From: Ruminococcus flavefaciens MA2007 | Lineage (GTDB): Bacteria; Bacillota; Clostridia; Oscillospirales; Ruminococcaceae | NCBI RefSeq assembly: GCF_000621845.1 | Contig: NZ_KK211355.1 | Location: 207,343 to 271,342 of the forward strand | DNA length: 64,000 bases | Direction of reading: 5' to 3' | In this document: positions 16,541-24,212 of the stretch, one piece after another | How the letters are laid out: every line of letters begins with the position of its first letter | How positions within the stretch are numbered: position 1 is the stretch's first letter | Program-made: the position numbers and the translations under genes | The notes under the pieces: generated by a model | What the model was told of the DNA's origin: nothing | Databases searched by the model: none | What the model saw: only the letters and a program-made list of their open reading frames with translations

Positions 16541-17136
16541 TACTCCTCGCCCATTCTTGACTTGATGTACTTCTCAAGGAGGTCAACTGTCCTGTCAAGT
16601 CCAAGACGGGAGCTGTTAATGCTCAGGTCGTAAAGACGTGAATCGCCCCAGTGACCGTCGCAGTGATAGTTGTGATAGCGCTTTCTCTTGCGGTCTTTCT
16701 TGTCGATGAACGCCTTTGCCTTGTCCTCTGTGAGGTTGTAAACGTTCATGACGCGCTTGATCTTTTCACTCATATCTCCCAGTATGAACAGCGAAACAAG
16801 ACACTTGAAATCGCGGAGCTTTGTCTCGGAGCAGCGTCCCACTACAACGAAGGATTCGCCGCTTGCAGCCTTTTCTCTCAGGAATGTGAACTGCATTTCT
16901 GCGATATTGTCCTCGATAGAGTTGCTGTAGCCGTTGACTCTGCGTGAAAGCAGATGATTCTTTGGCTTTTCGTTGTACTTTTCGATCTCATCGGGAGAAA
17001 GACCTGTTTTGTCTGCTATCTCCGTAATGAGATGACGGTCGTATATCGGGATATTGAAGCGCTTGGCAAGCTGCTCGGCAATAGCCTTGCCGCCGCTTCC
17101 GAACTCTCGACCTACTGAAATGATTACCTGTGACAT
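16540..17136 (-). CDS. Cytidylate-kinase-like family protein
   Basis: A 198-residue P-loop protein of the cytidylate-kinase-like family common in Clostridia. The loop REFGSGGKAIAE (10-21) replaces the standard GxxGxGKS form, followed by YDRHLI and a Lys/Arg-rich lid (KKDRKRKRYHNYH, about 146-158). It is distinct from the true cmk at 58554. The substrate is unknown. It lies 20 bp downstream of the ion transporter and is probably co-transcribed. GGGGG stands 8 nt before the ATG. Confidence 0.85.
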   Translation of the reverse strand: MSQVIISVGREFGSGGKAIAEQLAKRFNIPIYDRHLITEIADKTGLSPDEIEKYNEKPKNHLLSRRVNGYSNSIEDNIAEMQFTFLREKAASGESFVVVGRCSETKLRDFKCLVSLFILGDMSEKIKRVMNVYNLTEDKAKAFIDKKDRKRKRYHNYHCDGHWGDSRLYDLSINSSRLGLDRTVDLLEKYIKSRMGEE

Positions 17137-17156
17137 ATATATTCCCCCTTATTGAA

Positions 17157-18509
17157 TTATAAATAACGAACAAATAAATAAACAGTTGATATTGCAAGTA
17201 CTATGACTGTGGCAGGAGCGAGCTTCTTGCAGTATCTGCCCCAGCCGATAGGATAGCCGTTTTTCTGTGCAACGGAGGTTCCCACAACGTTTGCGGAAGC
17301 TCCGATAGGAGTAGCGCTTCCGCCGATATCAGTACCCATTGCAAGTCCCCATGCCAGAGTTGAGATAGGAACTCCCGAGGACTCTGCAAGGCTCTGTATG
17401 ATAGGCACCATTGTAGCCGCAAATGGGATATTGTCCACGAATGCGCTTGCGATAGCCGATACCCAGAGAATGATAGCCAGCATGAGCATAACGTTGCCGC
17501 CGCTGATATCGCCGATGAAGTTTGCTATAAGCTTGAGTATGCCTGTTTCTTCAAGTCCGCTTACCACGATGAAAAGACCGATGAAGAAGATAAGAGTTTT
17601 GTAGTCGACTTTCTTGATAAGCTCCAGTGCGTGCTTACCAAAGGCGATAAGTGTGATAGCAGCTATGAAAAGTCCGATAGTTGCTACGGTGAGGTGAGTT
17701 GTTGCGTGAGTGATGAGCAGGATAACTGCCAGTGCGAAGATTATGCTGCTGATGATGAAGTCCTTTTTGTTGGTGATAGCCTCTGAGGGCTTAGGGAACT
17801 TGCTCATATCAACCTTTTCCTTGCCGCTGCCTGCTATCTCCTTGCGGAAAGCAAAGAACAGGAACAGAACGGATACTGTCAGCGAGATAGCTGCGCAGAG
17901 ACCTGTGTTTGTAAGGAAGTCGAAGAATGAGAAGCCAAGTGAAGTACCGATGATGATATTCGGAGGATCTCCGCACATTGTTGCCGAACCGCCTAAGTTC
18001 GCACAGAAAATCTCGGAAAGTATCATAGGTACGGGATTGAATTTGAGCAGAGAAGAAAGCTCGATAGTAACTGCTGCAAGGAACATGATAACGGTGATAC
18101 TGTCGATGAACATCGAGAGAACTGCCGACATTATCATGAAAGTGATGAAAATGGGGACTGTTCTGCATTTTACGAGATATGCTATCTTCATGCAGAGCCA
18201 GCGGAAGAAGCCTGCCTTAGCCATGCCCTCTACCATTACCATCATGCCTGCTATGAAGATGATAGTCGCCCAGTTTATGCCCTTGCTTTCGCTTTCCGTG
18301 ACCTGATACCAGAAGTCCTTGGTAGCAAAGCTTTTAATGGCGAGAGTATCCATAACAGCGCTGCCGCTGCGCATACAGATACCGAATACAACGACAAGGG
18401 TGAGGATACCGCTGCCGAGTGTGACGTAGTGCCGCTCTATCTTGTCGAGAACTATCATAATGAACATTCCCACGAAGATAATAACGGCGAAAATTTGTGC
18501 TGCTGTCAT
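17157..18509 (-). CDS. ArsB/NhaD-type ion transporter
   Basis: A 450-residue membrane protein of the ion-transporter superfamily (NhaD Na/H antiporters, ArsB and SLC13 relatives), with about 11-12 helices. Family blocks seen are FVDNIPFAATMVPI and the helix-break motif GTDIGGSATPIGASAN, with a matching half-repeat CANLGGSATMCGDPPN in the first half. The start at 18509 is set by GGAGG 5 nt upstream; an upstream in-frame ATG overlaps that site. Ion specificity cannot be told. A good promoter lies at 18584-18612. Confidence 0.88.
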   Translation of the reverse strand: MTAAQIFAVIIFVGMFIMIVLDKIERHYVTLGSGILTLVVVFGICMRSGSAVMDTLAIKSFATKDFWYQVTESESKGINWATIIFIAGMMVMVEGMAKAGFFRWLCMKIAYLVKCRTVPIFITFMIMSAVLSMFIDSITVIMFLAAVTIELSSLLKFNPVPMILSEIFCANLGGSATMCGDPPNIIIGTSLGFSFFDFLTNTGLCAAISLTVSVLFLFFAFRKEIAGSGKEKVDMSKFPKPSEAITNKKDFIISSIIFALAVILLITHATTHLTVATIGLFIAAITLIAFGKHALELIKKVDYKTLIFFIGLFIVVSGLEETGILKLIANFIGDISGGNVMLMLAIILWVSAIASAFVDNIPFAATMVPIIQSLAESSGVPISTLAWGLAMGTDIGGSATPIGASANVVGTSVAQKNGYPIGWGRYCKKLAPATVIVLAISTVYLFVRYL

Positions 18510-18583
18510 ATAAACCTCCATGACTGCGGAGCTGAGCCGCATTATTTGCTTACCCATTAAATAGGTAAAATACACCATTCCGA

Positions 18584-18612
18584 ATTATAGCACAAATGGA
18601 GGAGCAATTCAA
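18584..18612 (-). promoter_or_regulatory. Promoter of the ion transporter
   Basis: Minus strand: TTGAAT (18612-18607), 17-bp spacer, TATAAT (18589-18584). Confidence 0.8.
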
Positions 18613-18723
18613 TACAAATATTGTTTTTTTTCGGCAGAAATCAAATTTTGGACAGGCTGTTGGAAATTGACGAAAAATGCGATTATTTTTAGTCAGAGTG
18701 TCGAGCCATTCTTTTAACATCAG

Positions 18724-19021
18724 CTTATGAACGGGATTCCAAAGGGACTGTGTTCCTTTGGCGGAGTGACTCCCCATAAGATGGGGAGATGTCCGAAGGA
18801 CAGAGGGGACGTACCGGTAAGGTCAGAGGCAGCGCCCCGAATACGACAGGCGCCTCGCAAAGGGTGAATCCAAAAACAGTCCGGTGGAATGTTTTTTGAG
18901 AGGGTGACTCCCTACAGTGTAGGGAGATGTCCGAAGGACAGAGGGTGCCGGACACGATTAGTGTCGCCTTGCAAGAGAAGGCGTTCCCTTGAATGGGACG
19001 CCGAGGACGTCGTCCCCTACA
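18724..19021 (+). repeat. Composite hairpin repeat, copy 4
   Basis: About 298 bp with the head CCAAAGGGAC, CTCCCCAT/ATGGGGAG, ATGTCCGAAGGACAG, GTACCGGTAAGG, a CCGGTG-centred stem, a second CTCCCTA/TAGGGAG module and AGAAGGCGTTCCC, ending GTCCCCTACAG. It fills the gap between two divergent promoters. Confidence 0.8.
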
Positions 19022-19052
19022 GAAAGGAAAGGATATTTTTTCGCCGTGGGTA

Positions 19053-19081
19053 TTGCAAATAGTCAGAAGATGTGGTATAAT
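19053..19081 (+). promoter_or_regulatory. Promoter of the Na/Ca exchanger
   Basis: TTGCAA (19053-19058), 17-bp spacer, TATAAT (19076-19081). Confidence 0.8.
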
Positions 19082-19164
19082 AAGATATGCAGTCGAAAGA
19101 CTTCTGAGCTTGTAACAGGTTCAAAAGAACTTATAATAGACGCTGCATGGGAGAGAATGGATAA

Positions 19165-20103
19165 ATGCTAAAGTATATTTTGCTCGTAGGCGGATTTGTG
19201 CTTCTTATCAAGGGCGCGGACTTCTTCGTTGACGGAAGCTCTGCGGTAGCCAAACGGCTCAAGGTACCGTCACTTATCATCGGAATGACCATAGTTGCTA
19301 TGGGTACGAGCCTGCCCGAGACCTCGGTCAGCGTAAGCGCCTCGGTGCTGGGAAAGAACGACCTCGCCATAAGCAACGCCGTGGGCTCGAACATATTCAA
19401 CCTCATGGTGGTCTGCGGAGTCTGTTCACTGCTGTGTCCTATGGCAGTCGGCAGGGAGACCTTGAAAAAAGACCTGCCCTTTTCCATAATAGCGGCAGGA
19501 GTTCTTCTTGGACTTGGCACATTTACGGGAACGGTCATGCGCTGGGGCGGAGCTGTACTCCTTGCGCTGTTTGTGTTCTTCCTGTACATGATGATAAGCT
19601 CCGCGAAAAAAGCCCGTGCTTCGGGAGAGCAGACCGACGAGGACGAGTATAGGATAATGCCCGTGTGGAAATGCCTGCTGTGTATCATAGGCGGCGGAGC
19701 TGCCATAGCTGTGGGCGGAAAAATGGTAGTCGAGGGCGCTTCCGATATTGCCAGGACTTTCGGTATGTCGGACAACCTTATCGGTATGACTATAGTTGCC
19801 TTGGGAACAAGCCTGCCCGAGCTTGTTACATCTATCGTTGCGGCACGCAAGGGCGAGGTGGACATGGCGCTGGGAAACGTTGTGGGCTCGAATATATTCA
19901 ATATACTGTTCGTGCTTGGAATAGCTGCTGTTATCTCACCTATGGCATATACCATTGAAAATGCCATAGATACGGCGGTTCTTATTGTTATGAGCCTTTT
20001 CGTACTCATACTCTGTCTGCCGAAAAAGAAGCTGGTGCGCTGGCACGGTGCAGTAATGCTGGCGGTTTATGCAGGCTACACTGCTTATATTTTTGTGAGA
20101 TAA
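19165..20103 (+). CDS. Na+/Ca2+ exchanger family protein
   Basis: A 312-residue CaCA-family antiporter (YrbG-like) with about ten helices and the internal duplication of the family. Alpha-repeat 1 has GTSLPET (50-56) and AVGSNIFNL, and alpha-repeat 2 has GTSLPELVTS (about 216-225) and VVGSNIFNI. The acidic residue after Pro in each repeat is the ion ligand. It exchanges cations across the cell membrane, probably calcium against sodium or protons. GGGAGAG precedes the ATG. Two zinc-ribbon genes follow closely and may be in the same transcript. Confidence 0.92.
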   Translation: MLKYILLVGGFVLLIKGADFFVDGSSAVAKRLKVPSLIIGMTIVAMGTSLPETSVSVSASVLGKNDLAISNAVGSNIFNLMVVCGVCSLLCPMAVGRETLKKDLPFSIIAAGVLLGLGTFTGTVMRWGGAVLLALFVFFLYMMISSAKKARASGEQTDEDEYRIMPVWKCLLCIIGGGAAIAVGGKMVVEGASDIARTFGMSDNLIGMTIVALGTSLPELVTSIVAARKGEVDMALGNVVGSNIFNILFVLGIAAVISPMAYTIENAIDTAVLIVMSLFVLILCLPKKKLVRWHGAVMLAVYAGYTAYIFVR

Positions 20104-20116
20104 AGGGGAGAGGGAT

Positions 20117-20497
20117 ATGTATTGCTCAAATTGCGGCTCGATAATGGACGAAAGACAGGCTTTCTGTCCGTTTTGTTCGGCTCCGAATCCGAATTACCGT
20201 CAGAATGTTCCGCCGCCTCAGTACGGACCGTATAACTATGGTCCGCCGCAATTCTACCGCGACGTATCGCCTTATTCGCCCTATAATGTGAATCCCGAGA
20301 ACGAGCCTGCGGAAACGCCTCTTCTGGTCTTTTCTGCAATCGAGCCGATAATAGGACTTATCGCAGGCATAGCAAGTCTCAGCAGGCACGAAAAACGTGC
20401 AGGAAGAGCTTATCTGCTGGCGGCAGGAATAAGCTTCGGCGTAAGAGTATTGATCGTAATAATGTACGTGGTTTTCAGCGTATTGTTGATATCATGA
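20117..20497 (+). CDS. Zinc-ribbon membrane protein
   Basis: A 126-residue protein. An N-terminal zinc ribbon (Cys3-x2-Cys6 and Cys17-x2-Cys20, pattern CSNCG...CPFC) is followed by a Pro/Tyr-rich linker (25-62) and a C-terminal membrane part with two helices (about 76-90 and 103-125). GGGAGAGGG lies before the ATG, 13 bp after the exchanger. A close paralogue follows. Role unknown. Confidence 0.8.
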   Translation: MYCSNCGSIMDERQAFCPFCSAPNPNYRQNVPPPQYGPYNYGPPQFYRDVSPYSPYNVNPENEPAETPLLVFSAIEPIIGLIAGIASLSRHEKRAGRAYLLAAGISFGVRVLIVIMYVVFSVLLIS

Positions 20498-20516
20498 AAA
20501 ATAAGGGGGAAAGATA

Positions 20517-20870
20517 ATGACCTGTAAACACTGCGGAGCTTCCATATCCGAGCATGACGTAAAATGTCCATACTGCGACAGCTACATAGACCATGGCACG
20601 GCAAATAACAGCTATAATAACGGTGCGCCTATGCAGAACAGGCAGGCTTTCCGCGTTCAGGGACCTGACGAACCGCAGCCGATATTTATCGTTATTTCCC
20701 TTTTGATACCGCTTTTCGGCTTCATAATCGGAGCTGTGAATATCTCGGGGGGACACCCCAAGAGCGGCAGGCTTTACCTGATACTCGGTGCGGTATCGTT
20801 TTTCCTTTTGTTCTGCGGAACATTCATGTTCCCAATGATGTTTATGCTGCCGTTTTTCCACATGAAATGA
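20517..20870 (+). CDS. Zinc-ribbon membrane protein, paralogue
   Basis: A 117-residue protein with the same plan as its neighbour: zinc ribbon CKHCG (2-6) with CPYC (17-20), polar linker, then two hydrophobic helices (about 56-75 and 86-110). It is separated from the first copy by 19 bp with a GGGGGAAAG site, so the two look like a tandem duplication in one operon. Function unknown. Confidence 0.8.
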   Translation: MTCKHCGASISEHDVKCPYCDSYIDHGTANNSYNNGAPMQNRQAFRVQGPDEPQPIFIVISLLIPLFGFIIGAVNISGGHPKSGRLYLILGAVSFFLLFCGTFMFPMMFMLPFFHMK

Positions 20871-20874
20871 GCAA

Positions 20875-20904
20875 AGCTCCCGTGTCTGGACACGGGAGCT
20901 TTTT
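20875..20904 (+). terminator. Terminator after zinc-ribbon pair
   Basis: AGCTCCCGTGTC/GACACGGGAGCT, 12-bp perfect stem with a 2-nt apical TG, then TTTT. Confidence 0.9.
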
Positions 20905-20932
20905 ATAGTTTTCAGATCGCTGACAGCTCAGA

Positions 20933-23344
20933 TCAGAATACGAGTTCGTCTGTGATGTCAAGTGTGTGGATATCGGAAGCTACGAACTTGTTTGCAGCAA
21001 GGGTGTAGACGTAGTCGCCTATATATACTGCACGGTTGTAGAGTGAGATATAATAAATATATGCAGAATCGTTTTCACTTACCGATGTGACATCGCCCTT
21101 TTTTACGAATTTGCCGTCCTCAAAGCTGAAGAATATATACGATGAGGTATACTTCTGATCGCTTTCGTAACCGTCGTTGTGGTAGGTATATTCATCGAGT
21201 CCGATAGGTACGCCGATGAGGTTCTTTTCGGGAGCTATGAGCAGAGCCTTTCTGTCCCACTGAGCAGATGAGCTGTAGTATTTCTCGGTCTTGCCGTCAA
21301 GGTCGTCCCAGTCATAGTCGTAAAGCATATCGTTTTTCCATGTAACTGTGTCAACTGCCTTTACATTGTTCGGATCGGAGTTGTCAAACATAGTCAGCTT
21401 GATACCTGTTATTCTGCCGTCGTCGTCAGCGTCATTGCCGAAGCCGAGAAGAAGTCCGTCGTTCCATGACTGCATATATGAGCTGAATCCGTTTATTTTC
21501 AGCTCGCTGAGAACTACAGGATTTGCAGGATCGCTGAGGTCTATAGCGTACAGGGGATCGGTCTGGCGGAATGTAACGATATAAGCCATATTTCCGCTGA
21601 AGCTTGCGGACTTGACCTGCTCGTTGATACCGAGACCGTCTACCATGCCGACCATGTTCATATCCATATCGAGAACATAGACTCTGTTGTCCTGTTTTAC
21701 TGTCTCATAGGAGTAATAGCCGTTGCTTTCGCCCTTTATCCTGTCCCATAAGCCGTCGATGAAGCCTTCATCGTCCGAATATCTGTGGAAGGTCTCCTTC
21801 ATCTCGGTATAGCTTGCGGCAACGCGGAAGTAGCCGTTGTACTCGCTCATCGAGAACTGATCGTTTACATAGCCGTCTATGGTACAGCCTGCCTGGGGCT
21901 CGATATTTCCGTCCTTTATGGAGATGCGTGTGATATCGGTAGTGTTTCCGTTTTCCCAGCGTCCTGCCGCAGAGTAGAGATTATCTGCCGAGCAGTATAT
22001 ACAACCGCTGTGATCTGCCAGAGTCTTTATGTCCTTGACCTTGGGAGCGCCTGACTTGTTGAGGTCTATGCTGCCGATAATGCTGTAGTTCAGCCATAAT
22101 GCCGAATCAAACTCGCTCGGGAGCAGTATATCCTCAGCTTCGACAGCTCCGAAGGTCTTTGACATACCGTAGCAGGGGATATACTTTCTGATATTGTCGC
22201 TGCCGCCGATCTCCTCAAAGCTGCAAGTGCTATATTCTGAGATAAGGAACATATATCCGTCGGGGGATATCCTTACGTCGTTGTAATAGCCGTCCTGCTT
22301 GTAGGTATCAATGAGCTTTGGCTCATCGTCTGTTGTGTAGAACGAAACGAAGGTGTGTGTGTAGTAGTAGTTATCTGACTCATCGCAATAGCTGTCAGTA
22401 CCCAGTATAGCTATCATATCATTGTAGATATACATATCGATGACATTGATATTCTCGTTATCTCCGAAGTCACTGTTGAGCTCGATGGAGGTATGACCTG
22501 TGAACTTGCCGTCCTTTACATCAGCAACGCGGAGAAAGTTACTGAATACCTGATTTTTGTTGGTAGCTGAGCCGATGTAGTAGATACGCTTGCCGTCGGT
22601 CTTGACGATATCGGCTTCGAGGACGTCCTGCTCCTGATAGTAGGTATCGGAGTGCTCGGGATCAGCCTCTGTAGTGGGTTCCTCTGTGGGAGCTTCTGTT
22701 GTTGTCTCGGTAGCCGGCTCTGTAGAAGCTTCTGTCGTTGTTTCGGTAACAGGCTCGGTCTTTGGCTCTGTGGGGAGCTCTCCGTCAATGATAGGCACTT
22801 CGGGTTCAGTGCCGCCGCCTGCGCCGAAACCGCCGCCCTTGGCGTCAGTGGAGCCTGTATATTCGCCGCCGTTGGTCATTGGCGCTTCGGCAGATGATAC
22901 AGTCTCTTCATCAGCCTCTTTCATTACGAAGTCATCGCTTTTGTATTTGTTTTGTTCTTTTTCGCTTTTGAGCTTTGCTTCCTTGAACATGGTATATATC
23001 TGGTCGTAGTTCTTGGCGCCGCTCATATAGCTTGCCTGCTTCTTTATCTCTGTGTCTTTTTCAGCAGGCTTTGTGCCTGTCTCTCTGCTGTCCTGCTGCA
23101 TGGGAGCTTCCGAGACGGTGGCATTCTTATTATTAAACTTTCCGTTGTTCAGTGAATATGCGGCAGTTCCTCCGATAACTGTGCAGGCAGCCGCAGCAGC
23201 TGCTATTCTTCCTGCCATGGAGATGCCGCTTCTCTTTTTCTTTGGTGCTTCATTATCAAGCATTATCTTTATATTTTCGGGCTTGAGCCTGTCGGGAACG
23301 GGCTCTGACTTCATCTGCTCTCTGAGCTTATCATCGTTATTCAT
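20933..23344 (-). CDS. Membrane-anchored beta-propeller protein
   Basis: An 803-residue protein. A short cytoplasmic N-terminus (1-40, basic toward its end), one transmembrane helix (about 43-65), a Thr/Pro/Glu low-complexity stalk (about 180-235), then a secreted beta-propeller domain (about 240-803) of the family found in archaea and Clostridia, with repeated DxxDPxNP-like turns. It starts 20 bp after the sigma factor gene. The cytosolic stub and the pairing suggest an anti-sigma or sensor role, but no recognised anti-sigma domain is visible; this is inference. Confidence 0.85.
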   Translation of the reverse strand: MNNDDKLREQMKSEPVPDRLKPENIKIMLDNEAPKKKRSGISMAGRIAAAAAACTVIGGTAAYSLNNGKFNNKNATVSEAPMQQDSRETGTKPAEKDTEIKKQASYMSGAKNYDQIYTMFKEAKLKSEKEQNKYKSDDFVMKEADEETVSSAEAPMTNGGEYTGSTDAKGGGFGAGGGTEPEVPIIDGELPTEPKTEPVTETTTEASTEPATETTTEAPTEEPTTEADPEHSDTYYQEQDVLEADIVKTDGKRIYYIGSATNKNQVFSNFLRVADVKDGKFTGHTSIELNSDFGDNENINVIDMYIYNDMIAILGTDSYCDESDNYYYTHTFVSFYTTDDEPKLIDTYKQDGYYNDVRISPDGYMFLISEYSTCSFEEIGGSDNIRKYIPCYGMSKTFGAVEAEDILLPSEFDSALWLNYSIIGSIDLNKSGAPKVKDIKTLADHSGCIYCSADNLYSAAGRWENGNTTDITRISIKDGNIEPQAGCTIDGYVNDQFSMSEYNGYFRVAASYTEMKETFHRYSDDEGFIDGLWDRIKGESNGYYSYETVKQDNRVYVLDMDMNMVGMVDGLGINEQVKSASFSGNMAYIVTFRQTDPLYAIDLSDPANPVVLSELKINGFSSYMQSWNDGLLLGFGNDADDDGRITGIKLTMFDNSDPNNVKAVDTVTWKNDMLYDYDWDDLDGKTEKYYSSSAQWDRKALLIAPEKNLIGVPIGLDEYTYHNDGYESDQKYTSSYIFFSFEDGKFVKKGDVTSVSENDSAYIYYISLYNRAVYIGDYVYTLAANKFVASDIHTLDITDELVF

Positions 23345-23363
23345 GTTGATTCTCCTTTCACGA

Positions 23364-23873
23364 TCATAATTCGGGAGTCAGTTCAAGGCGCAGTCTCTGC
23401 TTTATGCGCGAAAGCTTTGAGCGTACCGTACCCGACCTGATACCGCACATACGCGATATCTCGTCGCTTGTATAGCCGCCCAGCACTGACATTGAAAGCA
23501 GAAGCCTTGATTCGTCGTCCAGCTTGTCCACAGCCTCGCGGAGCTCTACCGACTCGAAGCTGAAGCCCTCCGAAAGGGGAGAGCCATCGCTGAGCTCGTC
23601 GGCAGGCTCGAAATACGAGCGCTGTTTACGTTTTATCTTAGCAGCGAGGATAGACATGATCCAGCTTTTGAAGCTTTCAGGACTGCGTAATTTTTTTATG
23701 GAGCAAAAAGCGTCCAGAACAGTATCGCTTACCGCGTCGGCAGCGTCATGGGAGCTTCGCAGACTGTATAGGGCTATATGGTAAAGGTCCTCGTATACAG
23801 TGGAGTAGAGTCTTGCGAAAGCTTCGGTATTGCCCTGTCGGGCGAGATCGACGTCATTAGAAAAGTCGTTCAT
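23364..23873 (-). CDS. ECF-type RNA polymerase sigma factor
   Basis: A 169-residue group-4 sigma factor: region 2 at about 10-78 (LYHIALYSLRSSHDAADAVSD) and region 4 at about 112-165 with helix-turn-helix YTSDEISRMCGIRSGTVRSKL. The start at 23873 was set by GGAGGG 7 nt upstream; a longer frame reaching 24197 is not supported. It directs polymerase to a small regulon and is probably controlled by the membrane protein encoded just downstream. The regulon is not visible here. Confidence 0.9.
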   Translation of the reverse strand: MNDFSNDVDLARQGNTEAFARLYSTVYEDLYHIALYSLRSSHDAADAVSDTVLDAFCSIKKLRSPESFKSWIMSILAAKIKRKQRSYFEPADELSDGSPLSEGFSFESVELREAVDKLDDESRLLLSMSVLGGYTSDEISRMCGIRSGTVRSKLSRIKQRLRLELTPEL

Positions 23874-24057
23874 GCGAATCCCTCCTTTGAATCCGAATTC
23901 ATAACATAAGTGTCGAGAAAGGTAAAAATTGCTGCAAAGAAGCTTGAAGTTCTGCTCTTTGCACAAAAAGAATGCCTTTTCATTATGCATTATAACGATA
24001 TATAAATATTCAACCCACAAAAATGCGCTTTTGGTGGAAAAAACGCAGGAAACTTCA

Positions 24058-24086
24058 TTGACATTTCTTAATAAATAATGTATAAT
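24058..24086 (+). promoter_or_regulatory. Consensus promoter of the fusion regulator
   Basis: Perfect TTGACA (24058-24063), 17-bp spacer, perfect TATAAT (24081-24086). Transcript leader about 120 nt. Confidence 0.9.
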
Positions 24087-24212
24087 ATATGTAACTTCTA
24101 TTGCTCCATATCTGAAATTATACATTAAAACACTGTGAAAGTAAAGGATTTCCGCACAAAAACCGACCGAGCGGATATGTGCGTCCCTGAAAATCAATAA
24201 CGGGGTGGGAAC

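Noticed and set aside
23874..24197. N-terminal extension of the sigma factor
   Set aside because: The added residues resemble no sigma region and the GGAGGG site points to the start at 23873.
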